Shown here piece after piece: positions 18,341-27,221 of a stretch of 64,000 nt of DNA (position 1 is the stretch's first letter; each line of letters opens with the position of its first letter). The position numbers and the translations under genes were made by a program. This DNA is from Kitasatospora sp. NBC_01266 (GTDB lineage Bacteria; Actinomycetota; Actinomycetes; Streptomycetales; Streptomycetaceae). The notes beneath the pieces are model-generated. The model was not told where the DNA came from, ran no database searches, and worked only from the letters and a program-made list of their open reading frames with translations. The stretch spans positions 1,364,001-1,428,000 of the forward strand of contig NZ_CP108458.1 of assembly GCF_036242395.1 (NCBI RefSeq). The letters are read 5' to 3'.

Positions 18341-21300
18341 GCGCTCAGCTCCCGGTTCAGTTCGTCAATAAGTTCGGGTGCGCGATCGTCACCGAAGGTT
18401 CCGAGGAAGCCCTCGATGCCACCACGCTGGGTGAACGGTACTCGTTCCAGGTCGTCCGCCGTGAATCCGGCGCTTGTGACGACGATGTCCTTGATGTGGT
18501 CGATCCACCAAAGTTGGCGGTCGCTCAGCACCATCCCCGCCTGCTCCTGCCGCGCGAGCCAGTCGGCAAGGCGATGCTCTACCAGGCTGCCGTACGCCAT
18601 CAGCTCCTCGTCCAGCCCCAGCTCATACCGGATGAGAGTGATCAGGTCAGTGACAGTACGCTCCCCTGAAACCTGTGGCGCCTTGCCTAGCCGCTCATAC
18701 AGCTCCCAGATCTTCTGAGGCGTCCACCGCTGCTCAGTGCGCTGGATACGCGCCGCGAGCTGCTGAAGCTCGTCATACGTGACACGCCCCCTGCCGCCGT
18801 AGATGCTCTGCAGCGCAGGGATGTGGTCCCGGTGCTCGTCCAAGTAGGCACGCCAGTCCTCAATCGTCACCGCAGGACGGGCCTCACGCGGGACGGCCCC
18901 CGCCGATTCCAGCGTGTCGCTGTTGACCTCGTCGTGGGTGATGTCAAGGGCCCGGCGGATCTCCATGATGCTCTCACGCAGTGGAACGTTCTCAGCGAGC
19001 GGCCGGACGGCCTCTGTGACGAGCCTCCGGACGGCTTCCCGGCCCTGCTCCTTTGCCGTGACCAGCTTCTCTGGGGCAATCGCATCGACCAAGCGCCTGG
19101 TGATGTCAGTGAGGCGAGCACCGCCGGCCTGCTGGGCAAGCTCGGCACGCTCTTCCTCGCTGATCTGCTGGTTGAGGCGGGCAAGCCGCGAGGCAAGGGT
19201 GGAGATCTCGTCTGGGGAAATCGTCCCCTGGCTGGTCTTAGTGAGCAGCTTGGCCAGCGAGATCTGCTTGCCCGTGTCGAGGTCCAGAGGGACAGCCTCT
19301 TCGAGCTTATGTTCCTTGTCAGTGACACCCACCGCGTCGACGATAACAAAGCGAGTCTTCTGCTTGACGTCTGGGGTGACCGCCTGAAACTCCTCAGGAC
19401 CGATGCTGCGCGCGCCGCGGCCCTTCATTTGCTCGAACAGGGCTGCGGACTTAACTGCCCGCATGAACAGCACGCATTCCAGTGCTTTGATATCCGTTCC
19501 CGTGGCGATCATGTCGACCGTGACGGCGATGCGCAACTCGGGCGAGTTTCGGAAGGAGCGGATTAGATTCTTGGGGTCCTGGCCATCCCTTTTGCTCTGA
19601 TAGGTGATCTTCGCCGCGAATTCATTTCCCTTTCCGAAGATCTGCCGAACATATTTGAGCACCTGGTCGGCATGGTAGTCGCTGGCCGCGAAGATTAGGG
19701 TCTTGGGGACTGTCCGGTTGGGTAGCCCGGCACGCTCGGGGAAGATCTCGCTAAAGAGGCGGTCGTGGAAGGTCTGGATAACCATCTGGATCTGACCGTC
19801 GGAGATCACGGAGTTGCCGAGCTGCCTTCCGGTGTAGCTGAAGTCGTCGTCCAGTTCCTCGTAGCGCCGCTCGCGGGTTTTGCGATCCACCTTCGGCACC
19901 ACCGTGCCCGTCTCCGGGTCGACCTCGATAGTGTCACCGTGATCGGTCTGGCGGGTGCGGATGCGGTAGACGTCGAAGTCGACGTTGACGCCGTCCGCGA
20001 CGGCCTGTTCGTAACTGTAGGAAGAGACGAGATTCCGCTCGAAAAAGCCGAAGGTCTGCTTGACCGGTGTGGCGGTCAGACCGACCAGGTAGGCGTCGAA
20101 GTACTCCAGGACGGCGCGCCACTTGCCATAGATCGAGCGGTGGCACTCGTCTACCACAATCAAGTCGAAGTACTCTGGTGGCAGCTTGGGGTTGTAGGTG
20201 ACCTCTGCCGGGTCGTCCAGATCATAGGAGTCCAGTGCGTCGTCGTCCACGTCCGCATTTGGTAGGTCACGGTTCTGGAGGCTGGCGAAAAGCCGTTGCA
20301 CCGTAGAGATAACGACCTTCGCGGCGTCTGCTTCGCCGTTGCTACCTAGTCGCTGAATGTTGTAAAGGTCGGAAAAGCGTCGGCCGTCATCGGGGGTGAG
20401 GTAGTTGGAATACTCGCGTGACGCCTGCTCACCGAGATTGTTGCGGTCGACGAGGAAGAGGATGCGCTGCGCCTTAGCGTGCTTGAGCAACCGGTAGGAC
20501 GCGCTGACTGCGGTGAACGTTTTGCCCGCACCAGTGGCCATCTGAATCAGTGCCCGAGGCCGGTCGTGGGCGAGGGAGTCCTCCAGGCCGGCGACGGCCG
20601 TGTGCTGGGCAGGCCGCAGGCGCCGGTCCATGAGAGCCGGCATGGCTCGCAAACGGGCGCGCAGGGTGGGACGAGCTTCGTCTTCCTCGGCTTCACGCAG
20701 CCACCGCGCCAAGGTCTCGGGGCGGTGGAAGGCGAACACCGGGCGGCTGCATGGTTCGGGATCGAGCCGGTTGACGAACTGGGTCTCCACTCCGGTGGCT
20801 AGGTAACCGAACGGCAAGCCACCGTCGAAGGTGTCACTACTCCATGCGGTCATTCGCTGATCCGTGGTGAGTCCCGAGCTGTAGCGCGCGAGTTGAAGCT
20901 CGGCCCCTGGCAGGCTGGTGCCTTCCCGTTTAGCCTCGATAACGCCAACCATCTTCCGGTCAACGTAGAGCACATAGTCGGCACGGCCTGTGGCCATGGT
21001 GACCTCGCGGACTGCAACTGCAGGGAGGTCGCTGCCATTTTGGGTGGCACCGAGGTTCATCTGGTGGGCGTTCTGGATGACCCAGCCTGCGGCGTAGAGC
21101 TGCTCGTCTATGGCGCGGCGCGCCTCGGCCTCATTCAGTGGCCCGCGGGACGCCCTTCGGCCGCGCTGGATGAAGTGCTCTCGGTCCTCGGCCTTGACCC
21201 TTGGACGCTGTTCGGCGTCGAAGGCCTTGACTTGTCCGGCGAGTTGGTCCTGGAGTTGCTCGATCAGGGCCGCCATCGCGGCCTTCTCTGTGTCGGCGGC

Positions 21301-21909
21301 CTGGATGGCCGCCTCGGCTTCTCTCTGAGCTGCCGCTACGGCAACCTGTAGATTGTCAAAGCCCTGCAGTTTGAGCTTTGCCTCGGCCAGCTCCTTGCGG
21401 TAGACGCTTAGGGCCTCACGCAACTGGCTGCTGCCCTGTGAAATGGCCTTGGTGGGTGGCTGCGGCGGGACGAAGGCAATGGCCGCCCGGTCCTCTGGGT
21501 TGAGAGTGCGGTGCAGCCATACGCCGAGGACGAAGCAGGTGCGAACGCACGCAAGCGCAGTGGCCAGGTCGTCATAGTGTGCGTGCGCCGCCTTGTTGCC
21601 CGCCGAGCGGATCTTCTCCAGTCCGTCGTAGACCGGCTTCGGGATCACGTCCTGGGCATAGAGGAGGTTGGTGAGGTCGACCAGGTGAGTCTTTCCCTGC
21701 GGTGCCGGAGTGCCCGTGGCGCGGATGACCATCTCGGCGACGACCTCGGCGAACTGCCGGGACTTGGTCATCGCACCCTGGGGGTCGGAATACACGGTCA
21801 GCTCTGCCCCGCAGCCGTACCACACGAGCAGCGGTGCGTGCTGCAGCAGGCGCCCGAAGTTGGGCGAGGCTGCGGCTAGCTGCTTGATCTTTTCTGCGTG
21901 CACTGCCAC
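18337..21909 (-). CDS. hsdR: Type I restriction endonuclease/translocase subunit (about 1190 aa)
   Basis: I choose the GTG at 21907-21909, eight bases after GGAG. The order is: an N-terminal DUF4145-like helical domain (HAPLLVWYGCGAELTVYSDPQGAMTKS), a coiled-coil-like stretch, the nuclease domain with catalytic Asp in GRADYVLYV and the Glu-x-Lys pair in MVGVIEAKRE, then SF2 helicase motifs QMATGAGKTFTA, VDECHRS, GLTATPVKQ and QMKGRGARS, and a C-terminal helical region (WRAYLDEHRDHIPALQSIYGGRG) typical of EcoEI-type HsdR. It cleaves unmethylated DNA after translocation. Translation is coupled to hsdS. All active-site residues are present, so a working system is likely. Confidence 0.95.
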   Translation of the reverse strand: MAVHAEKIKQLAAASPNFGRLLQHAPLLVWYGCGAELTVYSDPQGAMTKSRQFAEVVAEMVIRATGTPAPQGKTHLVDLTNLLYAQDVIPKPVYDGLEKIRSAGNKAAHAHYDDLATALACVRTCFVLGVWLHRTLNPEDRAAIAFVPPQPPTKAISQGSSQLREALSVYRKELAEAKLKLQGFDNLQVAVAAAQREAEAAIQAADTEKAAMAALIEQLQDQLAGQVKAFDAEQRPRVKAEDREHFIQRGRRASRGPLNEAEARRAIDEQLYAAGWVIQNAHQMNLGATQNGSDLPAVAVREVTMATGRADYVLYVDRKMVGVIEAKREGTSLPGAELQLARYSSGLTTDQRMTAWSSDTFDGGLPFGYLATGVETQFVNRLDPEPCSRPVFAFHRPETLARWLREAEEDEARPTLRARLRAMPALMDRRLRPAQHTAVAGLEDSLAHDRPRALIQMATGAGKTFTAVSASYRLLKHAKAQRILFLVDRNNLGEQASREYSNYLTPDDGRRFSDLYNIQRLGSNGEADAAKVVISTVQRLFASLQNRDLPNADVDDDALDSYDLDDPAEVTYNPKLPPEYFDLIVVDECHRSIYGKWRAVLEYFDAYLVGLTATPVKQTFGFFERNLVSSYSYEQAVADGVNVDFDVYRIRTRQTDHGDTIEVDPETGTVVPKVDRKTRERRYEELDDDFSYTGRQLGNSVISDGQIQMVIQTFHDRLFSEIFPERAGLPNRTVPKTLIFAASDYHADQVLKYVRQIFGKGNEFAAKITYQSKRDGQDPKNLIRSFRNSPELRIAVTVDMIATGTDIKALECVLFMRAVKSAALFEQMKGRGARSIGPEEFQAVTPDVKQKTRFVIVDAVGVTDKEHKLEEAVPLDLDTGKQISLAKLLTKTSQGTISPDEISTLASRLARLNQQISEEERAELAQQAGGARLTDITRRLVDAIAPEKLVTAKEQGREAVRRLVTEAVRPLAENVPLRESIMEIRRALDITHDEVNSDTLESAGAVPREARPAVTIEDWRAYLDEHRDHIPALQSIYGGRGRVTYDELQQLAARIQRTEQRWTPQKIWELYERLGKAPQVSGERTVTDLITLIRYELGLDEELMAYGSLVEHRLADWLARQEQAGMVLSDRQLWWIDHIKDIVVTSAGFTADDLERVPFTQRGGIEGFLGTFGDDRAPELIDELNRELSA

Positions 21910-22015
21910 TGAGTGGACTCCGTATCCCCATCTGAACCGATGAAGCAATGATCTGCTTGCGAGAATAGTGACGAGCACTGACACCTGGCCTAGTGCACAG
22001 GTCCCGGCCGCGGCG

Positions 22016-23332
22016 CTAAGGTCCGGCGCTAGCCGCGCGCGGGATCCTGATCAAGGCTCGCTCGGCGGCCCAGCGCAGCATGTGGATGTAGGGCCACAGA
22101 GCCTCACCCTCGCGACTGGCTGGCAGGATCGGATGCTCAACGAAACCATTCCTCGAGGCCCCGCCGTCCTTCGCGTGCACGATGCGGCACCGCAGCTGAT
22201 ACAGCAGCGGTGCAAATATCTCCACGAGGTTCGGCTGACTTGACGACGGCGGCTTCGCAGGCTGTTTGCCGTTCATCCAACCTAGGACGCCGTTAGCTGC
22301 CGTAAAGGCCTTGACCGCTCCGGGCTGCTTCAGCGCATTGCTGAACTCGCCATCTTTGACACAGGCGCTCAACACAATCAGCAGCTGCGCCCGCTCGTTA
22401 TCTCGCTCTTTGCGGACTTCCTCGACCCTGGCGTACCACTCGTCAGACCCCTCTGACAGGTTCGGCTCCCCACGCAGGGTCTCGATCTCCTGCTCCACGG
22501 CGTGCTCCATGCGGCGCAAGAAGTAGTACTCCAGGACGCGGTAGTAACCCATGAACTGCTCGGTGGGCTCGACAGCGGTCCTGGCGTGCCGGTAGTAGTG
22601 CATAGGGACCCGTTCGTATGCACGGTCCGGATGCCGCCAGCGGTTGACTTCGGTGCGGCGCTGTTCGAAGGGGTCTGCCGGCTTGGTGGCATCGGAGCGA
22701 GGCTGGAGCCGATAGCCGATACCACCTCGGGCAGTGCCCACGCTGAACAGGACACCGTCCGCGATTCGCCGTAGTTCCTCTTCCATGTCTGCGGGAAGGG
22801 GCTCTTTACCTCGGTGGTAGCGGATGCGAAGGGCAAGGCGGCGGCGGGAGTGCGCATTCCCCGTGACGAGACAGGTCAGCATCGGTGAGGCTGTTCCCAG
22901 CGCGATCGACTTCACCCCCGGCGGGCAGTTCTCGATCCGCACTTCCCAATCGTCGCCTTCCGCTGGGCCAAGCGGCGTGAACCCCTCGAACTGCCTTGCT
23001 GCAGCGCTGCTCAGGCGGTCCCCGCTACCCGTCGGGTCGATCTCCGCCTCCAGTCGGGCCGCACTTTCCCACCAAACGGCTCGCAGGTCTCCTACGAAGC
23101 GAGCCCTGAGGGCACCCGATCCGAGCATGCTGCGTGCTTGGTCGGTTCCCTTAATTGGGACCTCAACCCGGCGACCGTCGACCGTCTGCAGGGCAAGTCG
23201 TCTGGCCAGTGGGACCCATTCCAGGCCGAGGGACATGCACGTGTCGGCCAACTCCTTCCACACCAGCTCTGTTTGCTCAGTCTCATGTCCCCCGATGCCC
23301 AGACCGGGCACCGGGGTGCCTCCGGCGGTCAC
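22016..23332 (-). CDS. Protein of unknown function with a C-terminal HEPN-like Rx4H motif (438 aa)
   Basis: The GTG at 23330-23332 overlaps the stop of the upstream HsdR-like gene (GTGA). The first 210 residues are mixed alpha/beta with no family that I recognise. The C-terminal half is helical (TEQFMGYYRVLEYYFLRRMEHAVEQEIETL) and ends with LYQLRCRIVHAKDG, in which R381 and H386 form the Rx4-6H signature of HEPN domains, many of which are toxin RNases of defence systems; others are only structural. It lies 106 bp upstream of hsdR in the same direction. Embedding between two HsdR-type genes points to a defence role, possibly an RNase effector triggered by the restriction complex; this is inference. 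Confidence 0.72.
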   Translation of the reverse strand: MTAGGTPVPGLGIGGHETEQTELVWKELADTCMSLGLEWVPLARRLALQTVDGRRVEVPIKGTDQARSMLGSGALRARFVGDLRAVWWESAARLEAEIDPTGSGDRLSSAAARQFEGFTPLGPAEGDDWEVRIENCPPGVKSIALGTASPMLTCLVTGNAHSRRRLALRIRYHRGKEPLPADMEEELRRIADGVLFSVGTARGGIGYRLQPRSDATKPADPFEQRRTEVNRWRHPDRAYERVPMHYYRHARTAVEPTEQFMGYYRVLEYYFLRRMEHAVEQEIETLRGEPNLSEGSDEWYARVEEVRKERDNERAQLLIVLSACVKDGEFSNALKQPGAVKAFTAANGVLGWMNGKQPAKPPSSSQPNLVEIFAPLLYQLRCRIVHAKDGGASRNGFVEHPILPASREGEALWPYIHMLRWAAERALIRIPRAASAGP

Positions 23333-26300
23333 AGGCTCAGACTTAGGTTTAGGTCAGCGAGGAGGCTGCCCGCGTCCGGACCGAAGACATCGATGAAACC
23401 CTCCAGGCCGCCCCGCGCAGTAAATGGAGTCAGCTCCAGATCGTCGACGCCCACCCCAGCTCCCACGACAACGGTGTCGCGAATGCGGGTGAGCCACCAC
23501 ATTTCCTGGATTCCGAAGCGGCGCCCGGCTGCCTCCTGCTTGACCTGCCATGCAGCGAACCGCCGATTCACCCCGTGCCGGTAGGAGTGCAGCTCCATAT
23601 CAAGGCCGAGTTCAAAGCGGGCCAGTGGGATGAAATCGGTGGTGGATGTGCGGGTCGGCGGCTCCGGTGCCCTACCCAAGCGGTGATAGGCGGCGTACAG
23701 GAGATCAGCGTCCAGCAGGTGCGGCGGCCTTCCGACGCGCACGGACAGCTCCCGCAAAGCCTCGGACGGCGCCACGCCGTTGTCGCCCCGAATCAGCGCT
23801 CTCACGGCAATCCCCCCGTCATCCTCTGCCAAGTAGGCCTTCCAGCGAGCGATGATCTCCTCATCAGTCGGCAACTGCCTCGGGACGCCGGCCGCGTGCA
23901 AGAGTTCATCGCGGTTGACCTCGTCCACACGGACCTGGAACGCCTTGAGGATTTCCCCGATCCGGTCGCGCAATCTCGCGTTGCTGCTGAACGGCTCAAC
24001 TGCCTTGGCAACCAAAGCCCTTACCGCACCCTCGCCCTGCTTACGCGCGGCAGCCACGGCAGCCGGCTTCAAAGCGCGGACCAGATGTCCCGTCAATTCC
24101 TGCACGCCACGTTGCTCAGGGATCAGCGAGCGCAGCTCCTGGTGGTCAGCGGAGCTCAACTGGCGGGAGAGGCGCGACAGACGCGAAGCGAGGGTGAAGG
24201 CCTCATCAATGCCCAGGTCCAGAGGATCGGTGCGACGGAGTAGGTCTGGGAGCGTTGCACTGCGGCTGCGGGACATTGGTACGAGTTCCTCGAGATCCGC
24301 GTCCATGATCCCTGCTGCATCGACGATGACGAAGCGCTCCTTCGCGGTAGCGTCCGGGGTCACCGCCTGGAACTGCTCGGCATCGATCGTCCGGGCACCG
24401 CGCCCCTTCATCTGCTCGAAGTAAGCCGCAGAACGAACCTCCCGCATGAACAAGACACACTCCAGCGCGGGTACATCAGTACCCGTCGCGATCATGTCGA
24501 CGGTCACCGCGATCCGGAGCTCCGGACTGTTGCGGAAGCGCTGCAGCCGTTCCTGAGGGTCACCCCCTTCAGCTCGGACGGCTGAGGTGATCTTCGTGGC
24601 AAAGTCGTTGCCGCGGCCAAAGACCTCCCGGACCTGCTTAGTGATCTCTTCGGCGTGTGTCTCGCTCTTCGCGAAGATCAAGGTCTTAGGCACAGTAGAG
24701 CGTCCAGGGAAGATCTCGGTGAACAACCGGTCGCGGAAGGTGCGCAGCACCAGACGAATCTGATCCTGGGGAATCACGCTGCGTCCGATTACCGACCCTG
24801 GATACTCAAAGTCGGCCTCCAGTTGCTCGTACCGCTCCTGTCCCGTGAGCCTGTCTCGGATAGGGATGACCAGGCCGCTCTCAAGGCTGGCGCCGGACCT
24901 CGTGATCTCCGTGCGGATACGGTAAACGTCGAAGTCGACGTTCACCCCGTCGGCTACGGCCTCCTCAGACGAGTACTCCGCTACGACATTCTGGCGGAAA
25001 AACCCGTAAGTCTGCCGGACGGGGGTCGCCGTGAGACCCACAATCGGGGCGTCGAAGTATTCAAGGACAGGACGCCACTGCCCATAGATCGAACGGTGGC
25101 ACTCATCCACGATGATCAGGTCAAAGCTCTCCGGTGGGAGCTGCGCGTTGTAGCGAACCTGGACCGGGTACACAAGGAGAGCCTCGGCGTCCTCCGACTG
25201 CTCCAGGTGGCCTGATTGTCGCGGGTCCGGCTCCTGTCCGGGCTGGACAGGAGCCCCTCCAGCGCGCAGCAACGCATGCAGGCGCTGAATAGTAGAGACC
25301 ACCACAGAGGCAGACTCGGGGAAGCCGGCGGCGGTCAGGCGATCAGTTGGGTACGCCGCCCCGAATACGCCCTGCCCATCCGGGAGCGGATAGCCGGTGA
25401 ATGCTGCCAGTGCCTGGTCACTCAGGTTGACCCTGTCCACCAGAAACAGCACTCGTTTCGCCTTGCTGTGCTTGAGCAGCCGGTAGCTGAAGGCTGCGGC
25501 CAGCCGCGTCTTGCCGGTAGCTGGCGCCATCTGGACCAGCGCCCGGCGGTCCCCAGCAACCAGGGACCGTTCGAGGCCGCGCATGGCCTCCTTCTGTGCC
25601 TCACGCAAAGAGGGGTCGATGTCCTGTGGGAACCGCTGCATCTGGCTGAGCAGGGTCGGAGAGTCAGGGGCCTCGTCTGCGGCGCGCCACCATCGCAACA
25701 GGGTCTGGGGGCGGTGGACCGAGAAGATCTCCCGACTGGCGGCGTGCGTCTCCAGCCTGTTCACGAATCCGGTCTGCGCACCGGTCAGCAGATAACCGAA
25801 GGTTAGTGGTTCGTCCTGATTCTCGGCCTGGAGAATCTCCTTCGAGGTCAGTTCTGCCCTCAACACCTGCATCTCTTGTTCCAACGCGCGGATCCCGGAG
25901 GAGGGTGCCGCGATCAGCGCGCCAATGAGTAGACCGTCGGTATAGAGCAGATACCGTTGGGCCCCGGAGGCGGCGGGCCGTGGCCAGCGCACCGCGCTGC
26001 CATCCGGCATTGTGATGTTGTGACGTCCACTCTCTTGCACTTCCCAGCCGGCGAGCTGGAGCTGGTGTTCCGCGAAGACAGCCAACTGGGTTGGCCCCAA
26101 AGCTGGCATCGCAGCCCGTCCGGCCCGCCGCAGGATCTCCTCCCGTTCTGCGGAAGGCACCTCCGGAGGCTCGTTCGCGCGCTGGCGAAGCGCGACCACT
26201 CGCTGCTCGAATTCCTGTGCGAGCGATTCCAAGGCGAGAAGGCCGCCCGACCTAACCGACAGGGCCTGCTCTGCCGCGCTGGCCAGTTCCACACGGAGAT

Positions 26301-26982
26301 CCTGCAGGTCGCATCGCTCCTGGACGGCGGCGAGGGTCGTGACGCCGTGGTCAAGGAAGGACTCGCGAGCCTCCTTGGCGTGAACTGCGGCAAGGTGGTC
26401 GGTCTCATCGGGGATCTCTGGTGGCACGAACACGCCGTCCACGCGCTTCCCCGTAACGACCTCAACAGCCCATGCCGTGATCTGCCGGCAGCATCGCAGC
26501 GCTTTGAGACTGCTGTTGACGCCGAGTTTAGGATCGCCGGTCGCGTCGTCCAGGCTGTCGAGCTCGGTGAGCGCAGTGGCGATTACCGGGGCGAGGAGGC
26601 CCGTGGCGCCCAGCAACTGAGTCGTCGTCCGGTTCTGTGACGGCATTGGACTGCCAAGCCATGTGAGGAGTATCGGTCCGACCAGTTCCGCGCAGCGTCG
26701 AGCAGACCGCACAGCCTCGCCCGGGTCCGTGTACACAAGAAGCTCGGCCCGGACGGAGAGCCAGAGAAGCTCGCGATATTGCTCTTGGAGGTAAGAGAAG
26801 TTGGCGGTGCACTCCACCACGCTGTCCCATGACTCGCCCGCGCCCATCCACCCCGCCCAGCAGTCAATCCATCCGGCGGCCCAGCCTACGAGGCGACTCA
26901 CCTCAAGCACAACACTCCGCAGCACACGGGGCGTTCCACCACGCTGGTGCTTGGGTGCCGCCCCGACGGCCGCACCCACCAT
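23329..26982 (-). CDS. HsdR-like SF2 translocase paralogue with degenerate nuclease site (1217 aa)
   Basis: It aligns with the HsdR at 18337-21909 over nearly its full length: a DUF4145-like N-terminus (YRELLWLSVRAELLVYTDPGEAVRS), a long helical linker, the helicase core with VDECHRS, GLTATPVRQ, MIATGTDVPALECVLFMREV and QMKGRGART, and the same C-terminal region. Two differences stand out. The nuclease segment reads RYLLYTDGLLIGALIAAPSS where HsdR has DYVLYVDRKMVGVIEAKREG, so the catalytic Asp and the Glu-x-Lys are gone. Motif I reads QMAPATGKT instead of QMATGAGKT, keeping GKT but losing the first Gly. It is thus probably a nuclease-dead motor or DNA sensor. The ATG at 26980-26982 overlaps the stop of a helicase remnant (TGATG); the first 50 residues are unusual and a later start is possible. 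Confidence 0.88.
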   Translation of the reverse strand: MVGAAVGAAPKHQRGGTPRVLRSVVLEVSRLVGWAAGWIDCWAGWMGAGESWDSVVECTANFSYLQEQYRELLWLSVRAELLVYTDPGEAVRSARRCAELVGPILLTWLGSPMPSQNRTTTQLLGATGLLAPVIATALTELDSLDDATGDPKLGVNSSLKALRCCRQITAWAVEVVTGKRVDGVFVPPEIPDETDHLAAVHAKEARESFLDHGVTTLAAVQERCDLQDLRVELASAAEQALSVRSGGLLALESLAQEFEQRVVALRQRANEPPEVPSAEREEILRRAGRAAMPALGPTQLAVFAEHQLQLAGWEVQESGRHNITMPDGSAVRWPRPAASGAQRYLLYTDGLLIGALIAAPSSGIRALEQEMQVLRAELTSKEILQAENQDEPLTFGYLLTGAQTGFVNRLETHAASREIFSVHRPQTLLRWWRAADEAPDSPTLLSQMQRFPQDIDPSLREAQKEAMRGLERSLVAGDRRALVQMAPATGKTRLAAAFSYRLLKHSKAKRVLFLVDRVNLSDQALAAFTGYPLPDGQGVFGAAYPTDRLTAAGFPESASVVVSTIQRLHALLRAGGAPVQPGQEPDPRQSGHLEQSEDAEALLVYPVQVRYNAQLPPESFDLIIVDECHRSIYGQWRPVLEYFDAPIVGLTATPVRQTYGFFRQNVVAEYSSEEAVADGVNVDFDVYRIRTEITRSGASLESGLVIPIRDRLTGQERYEQLEADFEYPGSVIGRSVIPQDQIRLVLRTFRDRLFTEIFPGRSTVPKTLIFAKSETHAEEITKQVREVFGRGNDFATKITSAVRAEGGDPQERLQRFRNSPELRIAVTVDMIATGTDVPALECVLFMREVRSAAYFEQMKGRGARTIDAEQFQAVTPDATAKERFVIVDAAGIMDADLEELVPMSRSRSATLPDLLRRTDPLDLGIDEAFTLASRLSRLSRQLSSADHQELRSLIPEQRGVQELTGHLVRALKPAAVAAARKQGEGAVRALVAKAVEPFSSNARLRDRIGEILKAFQVRVDEVNRDELLHAAGVPRQLPTDEEIIARWKAYLAEDDGGIAVRALIRGDNGVAPSEALRELSVRVGRPPHLLDADLLYAAYHRLGRAPEPPTRTSTTDFIPLARFELGLDMELHSYRHGVNRRFAAWQVKQEAAGRRFGIQEMWWLTRIRDTVVVGAGVGVDDLELTPFTARGGLEGFIDVFGPDAGSLLADLNLSLSL

Positions 26983-27221
26983 CACCCGAGGGCGATGACT
27001 CGGCAGCGGGCGCGGGTGAGCGCGACGTAAAGCTTGCGGTGGTCCTCATTCGCACGGTCCAGGCCCTGGTTCAGGGCACGGACGTCGCTACTGAAGTCGC
27101 GAACCTGCTGTCGGCGGCTGCGGCATTTCCGGTGGCCAGCACCCTCTCTGTCAGCCTGGACTCGACTGGCCGCACCCCTGGACTTGCCACGGCCGCCGAC
27201 AGGCCCCGTTTGCGATGCCCG
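26982..27221 (-). pseudogene. C-terminal remnant of an SF1 (UvrD-like) helicase
   Basis: Reading toward the HsdR-like gene, the last codons spell NEDHRKLYVALTRARCRVIAL and stop at 26982-26984. LYVALTRAR is the helicase motif VI of UvrD/PcrA/Rep-type enzymes, normally close to the C-terminus. The frame is open for about 75 codons, but no other helicase motif is present and no start is visible. The AIPR gene ends immediately upstream. The stop overlaps the next start (TGATG), so the lost helicase was probably the first gene of the HsdR-like/HEPN operon before a deletion fused the region to AIPR. Confidence 0.6.
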
